64,000 nt of DNA from Strigops habroptila (lineage: Eukaryota; Chordata; Aves; Psittaciformes; Psittacidae): the NCBI RefSeq assembly GCF_004027225.2, contig NC_044297.2, positions 3,864,047 to 3,928,046 on the forward strand, in the 5' to 3' direction. Below the pieces are notes generated by a model that saw only the letters and a program-made list of their open reading frames with translations, was not told the DNA's origin and searched no databases. Within the stretch, counting starts at the first letter, position 1, and each line of letters starts with the position of its first letter. The position numbers and the translations under genes are program-made. Shown here piece after piece: positions 20,001 to 31,967 of the stretch.

Positions 20001-22779
20001 TACTAACTCAATAGCTATGAGTTAGGACCAGAAGTGCTGCTAAGCAGGTAGTGTGTGCTTGCCTCACATGATTCTGCCACTCTCTAGTGACTGAAATCTT
20101 TCAGAGGGCACAAACTAACAGCTCAATCTTTTACTGTAGACATAAAGCCTTGCTCTTTAAACTAAAAGATCCAGGGTTAAATCCCTGCTACAAAAAACCT
20201 GCTGCACAGAGATATAGGAAATGTTACATGTATTAAAAGAATATCAGAACTCTACCAGCATGAATAAATAATGTGGTTGTCAAGTGACTTATATTCACAA
20301 TTCCCAAGGGATTCAAGTGTCCTGTTGCTCAAATTACCTGGAATTGAACAGGGAAGTCTATCACTGGGAAAAAACCTCTGCATTGTTAGATGGACATGTT
20401 GCTTTAACCATATCCTTGGTGTGCTTTGCTCAACCTTCTGCCCTCATAAGAAGGAGAAATCGTTTAATTGCCATGTTCTTCCTCTGTCCAGCTGTATAAC
20501 ATGGAAAAGGCTTAAAGCACTGAGTGAGCTTGTGGGGAGCAAGCAGGTCTATGCAGCTGCCTTACCTCTTTTCAAATGACCATGTACAGGCTTTGATTTT
20601 TAGCAATGTAGCTGCTTTGAAACGATATATTCACAACCCATTCCTTCGGTCAGTCAGCCCTGGCAACTGGCCAGTGACAAACCAGTCACTGCAGCCATTG
20701 CTTTAAGACCTTGCTATTCACATCACATGCTTCAGCTCAGAGATCTTCACAGATTGTTCCTGTTGCCTGGATGACCCACGTCCTCATGATGATATTAGCA
20801 CAATGTAGAAATACATTCTATATTTAACACTCACACTCTCTTTTTCCTTTTTACTGTCTTTCTTGGCAAAACACTTTTGTGCAAACATGTTTGGAAAGCA
20901 AATAAAAGCTATTACCAGTGTGTTCCAGCATTTTTCTGCCAATTGTTGCTAATGTATTAACTTTCTTTAGCATTCATGTTGCACACACTACTAGCAGCAC
21001 ACACAGAGCTACCACAGACTGAGACAGCGGTGGTAGGCATATGTCGGGGGAAAAAAAAAACCACTAAAACTAATAAGGCAAATAGAGTAGGGGATACATT
21101 TGGAACCTGGGGCTTGCAAAAGAGAAAGATCATCGGAGGTGTTTAATGCCTTGAGAGGAACAGGAATTAGGCATCTCTTATGCCAAAGTGCTCTTCAAAA
21201 TCCCTGATTTGTATCTTTAAAAGCCTCCATATCCCTGTTGCCAGTTAAGGGACTAAACATAAAACAGGTTTAAAGCACACATTTCACCTGGTTGCCCCCC
21301 TTGGCTATTTCTGCATGCTGCTCCTCCTTGGGATGGAAGTCTGGTCTCTATGTCTCCTGCCTGTCATCCCCTCCCCTTGGAGAGAAAAAGCTCTTCCCAC
21401 AGCAATGCCACTCCAGCTATTTGGTGTTTCCACCGTGGAGCAGATCTGACTATTTAAAACAGAGCTGTTCACAAAATCAAGTTTAATATGTGGCTATATG
21501 ATCAGATGAATCAACACAAGTGAATATTATGGAAATGGCAATAATTGTGAAACTGGGAACACGGGAATCTGAAAGTGTGTTGGCCACAGAAGGCAAAGTG
21601 CCGCAGTCCTACAGTCCTATAGGTGCTTTGCACCCATCAAGTTGAGCTCTTTTGAAACAAACATCCTCTATTTATAAAGCACCTCTCATTCAGAGAGCAG
21701 AAAGTGCAAGGAATTACTATTAAATCTGACACAGCAATGCCAAGGCATTCCTAGATTGTACCAAATTATTTTCACATTTCAGTAATTTATTGAAGTTAAT
21801 TCTTGAGGATTTTACTGTCAAGCAGCCAGCAGGACTGATAATTAATCTACAGTCCCCTTGCTGCCAAAACAGCCAGGAGAATGGGGGCATTACATACACT
21901 TTTCCTCTTGTTTTATGGTAAATAACATAGCTCACATCCTTGGAATCACTTAGATCTGGCCGAATAATATAATACTCTGGAAAGCCAGCAAGGAAAGGTC
22001 TGACTACAAAGGCACAGCAGCTTTGCTCTAGCAGAAAAGGGAGCATGAAGTGATTAAAAAACCCCTACAAACCACGAGAACAGAAACAGTGAAATTTGCC
22101 CATTGGTCTCTTGGCTCCAGTGAGTGTCCTATGCTGCCAAAGACTTGTCATCAGAACCACCAACAGGACATGGGAAGAGCATGCTGCTCCCCTGCTCTTG
22201 CTGCTGCTCCAACTCCCACTGTTTGTGTCACTAACTTCCCCTGGGAATGTCTACAGATAAGAAATGCCTTCCTGCTGCTGACAGGGTTTGTGAAAGTGAA
22301 ATAAAATACCTGTTGGCAATGTAAAGAGTAGATGTCCTCCACATGAGAAATGACAGTGAGTGTTCTGGTTACGAATCATAGTTGAGTATGGTTAAGTGAT
22401 TCAAACAGGGATAAGTAAATATTCTCAGTTCCCTGTTGTTCATGGAATCACGGGAACCAGTGCCTGAGAGCACTGGGACAACTGGTACAGTTTGTTTTCC
22501 TTGTTCCCTTTATGCTTTGCTTTTTGTGAGAATATTTCCACAACCCCCAGCTGAAGTGGACTTGGCCACCAAAGTTTATTTTTTCAGTTTCATCGTTTGT
22601 CACCAAGGCCTTGATTTAAGTCCTTATTCTACAACAGCATCATTATCAAAACTCCACTGCAGTCAATGGCTTCACATCAATGCAACACCAGTAGAACTGA
22701 GGTCAGAACTGTGTTTTAAGGACTTCACACAGCAGTTGCTTGACGGGACCATATATCCCCTATGAAGACAGCAAAATTG
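14059..22779. other. Intergenic DNA, no gene recognised
   Basis: This is long AT-rich sequence with only short, unrecognised open frames. It contains a perfect 12-bp tandem duplication, GTCCAAGGACAT x 2, at 17773-17796, and an A-run near 21051-21060. A small frame at 18482-18697 would start with a hydrophobic stretch, but nothing else supports a gene. No RNA genes are seen. Confidence 0.5.
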
Positions 22780-22976
22780 TTGCCCAGAAAAGCTGTGGCT
22801 GCCCCAATCCTGGCAGTGTTTGAGGCCAGGTTGGACACAGGGGCTTGGAGCAACCTGCTCTAGTGGAAGATGCCCCTGCCCCACTAGATGCCCCATCTAG
22901 TAGAAGATGGCAGGGGGTTGGGACTGGATATGCTTAGAGGTCCCTTCCACCCAAACCATCCTAGGATTCTATGAGC
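22780..22976 (+). mobile_element. CR1 LINE 3' end with a small internal insertion/duplication
   Basis: Sense on the plus strand. It runs from TGCCCAGAAAAGCTGTGGCT through GGCTTGGAGCAACCTG to the terminal AGGATTCTATGAG. Near 22880-22910 the usual CCCTGCCCATGGCAGGGGG block is interrupted by about 30 extra bases containing a short near-palindrome (ACTAGATG / CATCTAGT). This marks a private rearrangement of this copy. Confidence 0.88.
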
Positions 22977-23700
22977 AGTGGCGCAAGCTTTATATGAGGC
23001 TTTGAATATTTAGCACCAAAAGACTTGACTTACCTGGATTTAAAGAGAACATATATTGCAATAACGGACAGTTAACCTGGATACAATATGTCCCATCTGT
23101 GTCCCGTTCTAATTACAGCAGATGTCTCTTTGTCTCCAAAGAAAACCTCTTTGTTGGTTTTGCATACTCTTAGGGTGGTATTTGTTCTGTGAAAGCTCAG
23201 AGGATATGAATCATTTGGTCTCAACAGCTTGTGGCTCTGCTAGTTTATTAGAATCCAACCCTCGCAGGTCACACTTCTCATCTAGCCCAACCAGCTGTTC
23301 ACAGTGCGGTGCTCACTGTGTGTAGGTGATGCTCAGCACCAGCTTTCTGTCCTGGCTCTTTGGCTTTGGGAGCAGGAGCTGGATGTTCACTCACTGTGAG
23401 CTGTGCCGGAGAGTGGGCATCGGAGAGGCCGTACACAGATGCAGTTTTAGGTGGCAAAGCGAGGGCTGATTACCATGATGGTTGCACTGTGTGCAGGTGA
23501 GGACAATAATTTCTGTTATTAATGGCTGATAATCCCTGTTTATGCTTGGAGCTTCATAAACATCTTGCACTGTGCAGGGTTTACTAGCCTGTAACAGGTC
23601 CACACTTATGTATGCACTTGTTCTCAAGTTTGCAGGAGGAATTCATTGTGGGATCAAGGTATACTTACTTTCCAGTTACTAAGAATAGTGCAGCACTGTA

Positions 23701-23783
23701 TCATAGAATCGCAGAATGGTTTGGGTTGGAAAGGACCTTGAGATCATCTAGTTCCAACACCCCTGCCATGGGCAGGGATGCCT
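23701..23783 (-). mobile_element. CR1 LINE 3' terminus, antisense
   Basis: The plus strand reads TCATAGAATCGCAGAATGGT, then GGTTGGAAAGGACCTTGAGA and CCAACACCCCTGCCATGGGC. This is the reverse complement of the canonical avian CR1 tail, and only about 80 bp remain. The termini are better preserved than in the plus-oriented copies. Confidence 0.92.
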
Positions 23784-26700
23784 CATGCTATGTATGTATG
23801 ATACCAAACAGTATTGTTGGCATTTGAAAGCATATTTTTATTTAACTGTATTATTTGGTAAAGCATCTTTTTACTGAAAACTAAGTTATAACACATACAG
23901 ATCTGCCAGATTTACAGTTAGGATAGGAAATTCACACAGAAGTGTTGTAAAGATGGTACTACAGGAGCTAATAACTTTCTAAGTACTTTCCATTAGCAGT
24001 GGTCAGTAATAGGAGAGCTATCTTTACTAGAAGTGTAGATTGGAACTACTCAAGCTTAGTAAAATATGCAAATATCTGCCAGTTTTGGCTTCAGTTTGAA
24101 TGGGACTGGAGGAATTGTATCATCTGCTGTCTCAAAATATTGAAGCAAAAGTTTGGAAAGCATGGAAGAAAATACTAGTTGGGTTCCTATAGTATCTCAA
24201 GTTTTCTTACTAGGGAATCAGAATCAAATTGAACGCCAGTTGTTAATAAAATCTCTACTCTTATCTGATGCTTCAGGCAAGACCATTCTATCCAACTAAT
24301 CAGTTGAAAGAAGATGAGGCCAACGAACATTCTCAAGAAGTTGGCATTGAGTTGCAAACTAGCTCAACAGAGTTAGCAAAACAAGAAGATGTCCAGCTAT
24401 CCTTTTCAATAGTCTTTGTGTCACTAGAAGCTCTTTTGCTAGCACAATAAACAAGAGCAGCAGTGCCTCATCCTGCTCAGATAATGGACAGGAATTTAGA
24501 AATCATTTCACGGTGGATGAACAGCCAACTTATTTGTAGCTGTGCTCTCATAAAGACATTGTGAGCTGTGAATTGCAAGGGGAAGAGAAACAAATAGAAG
24601 TTTGGGCAGCTTGTGCTTCTGTATTTGTTGCTTTTTCCACAGCCTTTTGCATGAATTTGGGAGCAGCCTGCAACAAATGTGCATGTTTCTGTTTCAGTGG
24701 CCAATATTTGCCTCAGTAAAGGGCAAAGTTAATGCAGTGCGGTTCAGGTTGGTTTCTGACAGGCTTAACCTTTAGGGGGTATAATTCTGTCAGGCTCTCC
24801 ATCCGTCTAAAACTCAGTGAAAGTGATTTTGCTAAGAGTGGGCACTTTGGGTGTCAAAAATATCCTGCCCTTAACCACAACCGCTTTGCAGATACAACTA
24901 TACTTAAAGCTTGCCTTAGGGTAGAACTAAATAGCAAATTCTGGCTTGTGCATCCTTTGAGCTTTTCCTTTATAACAATGTTGGGGTTTTTTCCACAGAT
25001 ACGAGAATTAGACACTTGAATCCTACTTAGCAAGAAACTCTGAGTCAGCTGGTGGCTGCTTATCACTGCCTAGGGAAATATTCTAATCAACATAAAATCT
25101 AGTGGGTTTGAAGCCACCTTGTCTTAGCAATGCAATGAATTCACTTCACTGAATGGGTTTAATTATTAAAGCCCAGAGGGAGAACTGTTCAGGGCTTTGA
25201 GTAGCCATTCAACAGTAATATCTTTGTTTCCAAGCTAATAAGGCAACAAAGGGAAAAATGTCATAGATTAATTTCAATCTGTTACATTTGGGGGCTGAAT
25301 ACAAACAATCAGCTTTGGAATCCAGGCATAGGAATCTGAATTGTTACGTATTACTTGTCTGCCTGTTAGCCTTGGTGTCTACGTACTTTTGTGCCTTTAT
25401 CTAATATCTTCCTTCTTGTTTGGCTGCTTGAGGTTCTTCACTGAGATTTACTTTAGACTGGAATATAGGAGTAGTAGCAACAAAAATGGGATGATTTATT
25501 TTGGAGATAAAACACAAGAGGGGTTTACCTAACACAAAGCAATTTAAAGCTTATAAGGATTGTGGGACACAGTATTGTCTTCTGTCCTTTATAAATAGAC
25601 TACAACCCACCTACAATCTATCCAGCCTAGTTTAACACACATACTATTAATAAATACTTTGAGATTGTCCAACTGCAACCGCAACCCTTTGATTATCAAG
25701 TCTTGATCTTGAGTTTATCAAGATAATTTTATGTAGAGAAGTAGCAATCCTCTCATATCTGAGTGCCACTAGCTATGGTAATACTGAAGATTGTTAGCAC
25801 AGGGTCTCATAGAGATTGGCGTTTGGGGTAATTGGATGATTGGGACCTTGCCATGGGAGGAATAGATTGGAAGCAAGGCTATAAAACACAGTGGCCGTGA
25901 CAACCTCAGATTGTACAGGGCTGGAATGGCTGCATTTCAGCCATTAGTCCAAATTCAGTCACTGTAGCCATCTACAGAGCCTTGGGGTTTATGCTAATAA
26001 ATGAAATTAATTTCATCCCTATCTGATAGAAAAAAAAAGCCTTAAGTCTGCCTGTCTTATAAGTATGAACTCTTCTGTGTGATTTGAGATTTAGTTACAT
26101 ATATACAACCTGCCTTCCAGCCATACAACCGTTCACCTTGACCAGTTGAAATAACTTAGAGAACAGGGGAGACTGAGACTTGTGACCTAATTATGAGATC
26201 ACAGATTCATGTCACCTACTGAAGAAACTCAGACTAGAAGCTGTCACTAAAAGCTTCCTTCACAGGCAACGGAGAGTTGGCTGCTTCCATACAGAGACGT
26301 CCCACCAAACCTGGAGGTGGCTGTGTCCCCATTGCCTGCAGCGGGAGTTCAGGGTGACAGAGCTTCTGGCTCATTGCTGAGGTTAGAAAGATCTCCCAAA
26401 AGTGCTGAAGTCCTTATATCCTGCACATATGTACAGGATATATAACCTCTACTGGCCCATGTGCAGCAACGTGCTCTCCTGTCCTGCCCAGAATCCCATC
26501 TCCATGAGGTAGTGTCTATGTCCTGTAACTGCACAGTATCTGCAGTACTGGCAGCTCCAGGTCACAGAAATATAGCTTTGCCTTTTAAAAGAGGGGATTG
26601 GTCAAGTTAGCATTAACCTTTGCAGATGTTGTGCTATTTGTCTTACCCACAGATAAAGATCTAATAACCATTAGAAAAATTAATCTGCAGCCTTTGAAGA

Positions 26701-29700
26701 AGAGGCCTGGCGAGAGAATTAGGTTAAAATAGAACAAAAATGTTTCCATCCTTCCCATGCTCTAATTGAGGTCAGAAGAGATCCCGCCAGTCAGGAAACG
26801 GTTGGTTTTGCTTAATTACCTTCTCGCAGAGTAGGAGAGATAATATAAGCTGTAGGACCTTCCATTTGTTGATAAAAATCAGAGTTCTTTGGATTTTGTC
26901 TGTGTGTATGTATCTATTGATTATAAAGGCTACCAAAGTAATTAGGTCAGATATAAGCATGTGCAAGCAGAGATAGGTGCAATGACTTAAATGAATATTC
27001 TAATTTACTCACCTAGGACAGAGTAAGAAGTAGCATTTATTACCTTTTGTTGAAGCAAACCTTTTCTGGTGCATTTGCTGACTTAATGTGTTAGCAGTTG
27101 GAAGCAGCACAGGAAACCAAATAATTTATAGTTTGTTAATAACTTTAAGTACATTCTGTCATTTCTGCTTTCTTTCATGTCCTCCTCTACACCAGCTTCA
27201 TTCTGTTGTGAGAGAAGATCACATTTCTCCCGAGTAATTTTCAAGCCTCTAGAGCTTTGATAATGGAGGTCCCCAAATAAGTCCCATTACTGAGGGAAAT
27301 GGCAGAAGATCTGGTTTTACCACTTCATTCTCTCTGAATGACTGTGGTCACAACTATTTATCACTAACTTAAAAATGGATGATGTTTTGCAGAAACACAC
27401 TTGACCAAATTCATTACTCAGCTCTAACGTGTCATTAACTGTGTTGTCCCCTAAAGACTTCCTTGCTGGAACAGCTTAAAGAACCACATAAGAAAGGGTT
27501 AAATCACCCACCTAGACATTCTTAGCAGCCTCTAAGTGCCAGAATGGATCACTTGCAATAGATTGGGGGTTTTTTTCCTGGTCCTTGCATTAAGAAAACC
27601 AATCTTCCTTTGTCACCTCTGATCATCGCTGCTACTTTACAGCTAAATAAAGTGCTGCCTTCTTCCTTTTTGGTGAATCTCAAAAGATTTTTTTCTTTCT
27701 TTCTACAGAAAGTTACTTGAACAGTGCTCTCCCTCCTCTACAGCTGACTCATCCACAGTAGCATTTATTTGTAACATCAGCTATCTATCTCCCTACGTGG
27801 TATGGAGTTTTCTGGTAAAAACAAAGAGAAAGGTGAAACTTCAGCTATATCAGAACAGATTTTGTGGCAGAAAGTTTGCTTCCCATTCAAAACAAACTCA
27901 GTTTTCTAAAGCAGAGAGAATTCCAATTACCACAAGAATATAGCAGAAAACCTACAGCTTCTTAACTAACACAGTGAGATTTACAAGTACTGTTCAGAAT
28001 GCTTTAAATAGAATATTTTTAGCCCCAAGATTTTTTTCTGCAATGATTACACTCATCCCTATGAACCTAATTGACTGTACAATATATGAAGTGACACAGT
28101 AGTATCTAAGAGTACGTGTCTGGCATTTAATACATAATTTTCCACTTCTTACACTTCAGGTTACTGCCTCCTCATTTCCTTTCCTTTTTCATATCATGGG
28201 GTTCCAGTGTTCGTGATGATGATAAAGTGTCTAATCCAAGAGGCTGCCAAGGGAAATTTTAATCAAAGGCTTTTCGTAGCTCAAAGACTGGCTTTGTCAA
28301 GTGATCAATATGTATTGATGGAAAGAGCCTAAAAGAAAAACAATTCCCTTTGCTTTCACAAAGGAAGAAGTTATTAGAAGTTATTAGAAACATGAGCCAA
28401 TTTGTCCCTCCTGCACCTCCTGAGAGTCTGATCCAATCTTAAATAGACAGATGGGCTGAAATCACCAAGCAGCCATTTTAAGACCTCTCCTAAGCTGTAC
28501 TGTTAATTAGAACCTGAATATGAACAGACTGCTGATATCTAGCACCTTGGGAAAGAAAAAGCTCCTGTAATTATAATTATGTGCATCACAGAACTCGTCC
28601 CCTATCTCAAAGCTGCATTTTTCACTTAGCTATGCAATGGGCTAAAGAAAAAGAAAGAGCAGGCTTAAAAGTATCTGTGGGTACAGGGCATACAGGGGTA
28701 GAACAGTGAAGAGCACTAATTAATATGCTTGTTTGGCAGTGTAACAATTAGGATGCAAAGACAGGCACCACCAGAAAATAGGGATCTGGAACCAGATCAC
28801 AACAGAATAGGATGGGGAGGGATGCTGAGGGCAGGAACAGGCTATTGAGGATCTTACTGCTGTTTACTATGAGATAATTCAAAAGGAACGTCCCTTCGGA
28901 CCTGGAAAAAGGGATGTTTTACAACTGAATTACATAGGAGCAGGTTCCTAACCCTTGCCCCCCTTCAAAGATTCCCGTTCCAGAAATCCTATTAAGGAAA
29001 ATACAGAAATGACTGGGTTTGTTTTCAGTTCAAGTCCTTTCCCTGGTTGATCAGTTAATGCATTTCAGAGCATGTAAGAAATCAGTAATGGAGAAATTTA
29101 GTGGTTGTTGTTCTCTGCCTTTTGATGTACCCTGTCCAGTCTATTTTTAAGTGGATCAGGGAAGATATAACAGCAAAATGCGTACAGATTTCATGTATGG
29201 TTTCTCCTTCGTCAGATTCCTGATGTCATGTGCACATTTACGTACATTACACACACAATTAAACACTTTCCCCCTTTCTCAAGCTATTTTTATCTATTCT
29301 CAATCAACATTAATAATTCAGTACATCTTTCCTCTCTTAAAATTGACAATTCATGCTGTTGCAGCATGGTTGCATTACTATACCTCAGGCTCTGTGTTAC
29401 CAAATGGCCATTTCGCAGATCTGGAGCTCAGACAGGAAGGTCTTCCTTCCACCTGGGAAAACTGCATAAAAGGGTTTTCATACAGTAAAGACTCCCATAG
29501 ACAGAGGTTTAGAACTGATACTACAGCACCATGCACATGCAGTACAGCAGAGCACCAAGAAAGCAAAGGCAAAATCAGGTCAATCCCAGGAAGATTTAAA
29601 GATCTGAGACATGACCCAGCCAAACCTTCCCTTGAGAGCTCAGATAAATATTACTCAGAATATGAAGCTTTTTGCTGGACCCCACTCTAGCAGCACAATC

Positions 29701-31848
29701 CAATATCCTTTTATTTCTAGTATTCTGGGGGATGACAGGAACACTTTTACTGAGTGGCAGGTTTGTACACAAGCCAAGTTATTTTGCAGAGAAGTCAGAT
29801 CTTGCTGAAGCCGCATTTGTGTACTTTGCCAACAAGTTAACTCAAGGCAGGATCCTTAACTTCAATGTACCTACTATATATTTTGCTACAAATCATACTG
29901 CAGGCAGGAAAAGCTTTAGATTTGCACAACTCTGTTCCCCTTAATAGCAACTTCTAAAACCACGAATTCGAGTCAGAGAAGCAAGTGATGAGTTGTATTA
30001 CTTTAGAAATCCATAGCTATTTTCTGTTACTTGTTCCTCACTTTACCATCAAGCCTGATCCTCTCCCCCTCCAGGATTCTCAAGGCTGTCTGGATTTTGA
30101 CATTTTCTCACAAAACAAAGGTTCTTTTCCTTGCCTTGAGGTAGGCTGGAAGGATGTGGCTGGTGGCAGAGCTGGTCAGCAATCACTGCTACGGGTCTGC
30201 TTGTGTAAGCCTGGGATTTGTGAGCCCTGCTGCTGCATGGCAATGAGGTTTGCTTTTGAAGAACAGTCAGAAATTGAATTCACCCTGGGTTAAACCATAG
30301 GCATTTCAAAATTCTAGTTGCCAACTAAACGGTCCTCACTGACCCTGTGCCCTGTTATCCTTTCCCACTGTCTCACATCAATACAAACTGAACCACTCCC
30401 TACTCCATCAAGGTGGGAGTCCTCAGAGTAAATGAAAGTCAGGCCAGTAACATATGTCTCAGTTAAACTATAACCAGTTATTTTCCCTAAGGTCTAAATA
30501 TAGATAACTACAGTTGACTGCATTTTGCTTTGACTATCCACTCTCCCCATGCCTGTCAGCAGAACCCCAGTTTGATTTCAAGGCATCAATCACAATGTGT
30601 GAGCCAGTCCTGAGCAAGTAGAAATGACTGTTGTCATTTCACAAACTATCTCACTGCTTTCTTTATAGGGTTTCTGGCCAAATTCAGTGCAGGCAGGAGG
30701 TCTTGATAAGCATCGTGATCATGTGCTTTCCTGACCTTGATGTTTTGAGTCATGGCCATATTCTGAGTCAGATGAGTCAATGTCAGGAAATATCTCTGAA
30801 TGCAGAACAAAAAATTGGGGCAACCATAAAACACTGCTTTTCTGGTAAACCAAGCTGGTCCGAGATCACTGCTATGCCTGGCTGCTAACCAGCAAAACCA
30901 TCATTCCCAAATAGACCAGTGCCCCTAGAGCATCTTTAGAGTAGCAATGAATTCATGAAAATGGAAAATGGATACATTACTTTTCTCTCTTATATGCCCC
31001 ATGGACATTGTTCTATCCACTTCCTACAGTGAAACCTGCATTACAAAACCAGAGGAATTCAAAGGAAATGGATGGATCCAGCCCTCGCTTGACTGCGGAG
31101 TGTTAATAATTTTGCTTAGCTCCCTGCCTAAGCAGTGTTTTTCACCTCAAGAGATTATTTGCTGCTATATCCAAACACTGTTTCAAAGCAGGCAAGGAGC
31201 ATTCCTACAGATAAAATGGAATCTTCTAGACCACTAGGAAAGGAAGCAGACTTCTTCAGAGAGAGGTTTGTAGTCAGATGTGCTACCTTGTTGTGGCAGG
31301 CTGCATGCCCAGGATGGCTGATGTCCTAGGCGAGAATGAAGAGAAATGTCCTATTTCAGATGGTGAGATTGTCCCCCGCTGGAAGTTGCTGAACTCCTGC
31401 ATCTTTACAAACATCAGCAAAATAGAGAATAAACTGGAAGGAATAATGCTGCAGAGCTGGGAGATGGTGGTGGTGATGTCCATCTGTGCTTTTTGCGAGC
31501 AAGCCAGCAGCTGTAATCTTTTTGATGATGTAGCCATCAATATTGCTCTTTGGGCAAAAGAACTGGTTTTCCTTAGGTAGCAATTTCAGGCTGCCATTTC
31601 CAGCCAGTTGGGAATGTGTGTGGAGTAAGACATCTCCCCGCTGCCCACAGCCAAGCACTACAGCCATCTGGGCTCACAAACGCTGTACTGGAGAATTCAA
31701 GAACCACCAGGAGCTTTGAGGTTTTCTTAAGAGAGACTTCTCATTTGTATCAAATAATAAAAACTAAAGTGAATCTGAAACTTGGGAGAGCTTGCACTGG
31801 TATTCAGCCCTCCCTTTAACAAATTAGGAGTGTTCTAGGCCTTCTAGA
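23784..31848. other. Intergenic DNA, no gene recognised
   Basis: AT-rich DNA. The longest open frame (plus strand 29151-29690, 179 codons) has no recognisable domain or codon pattern. A perfect 10-bp direct duplication AAGTTATTAG x 2 is at 28368-28387. No RNA genes, long repeats or exon series could be supported. Confidence 0.5.
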
Positions 31849-31967
31849 AGTGTTCAAGGCCAGGTTGGACAGGGCTTGGAGCAACCTGGCCTAGTGGAAG
31901 GTGTCCCTGGAAGGTTGGAACTGGATGAGCTTTAAGGTCCCTTTAAACCCAAATCATTCTATGAGTC
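31849..31967 (+). mobile_element. CR1 LINE 3' fragment with internal deletions
   Basis: It contains GTTCAAGGCCAGGTTGGAC, GGCTTGGAGCAACCTGGCCT, AGTGGAAGGTGTCCCTGG and a terminal ATTCTATGAGTCTG in plus orientation. Relative to the other copies it lacks the CACAGG and CCCATGGCAGGGGG segments, so it is both truncated and internally deleted. Confidence 0.88.

Noticed and set aside
29151..29690. 179-codon frame as a real gene
   Set aside because: There are no domain motifs or related frames, and no good start or splice context. The overlapping frames on both strands are equally open.
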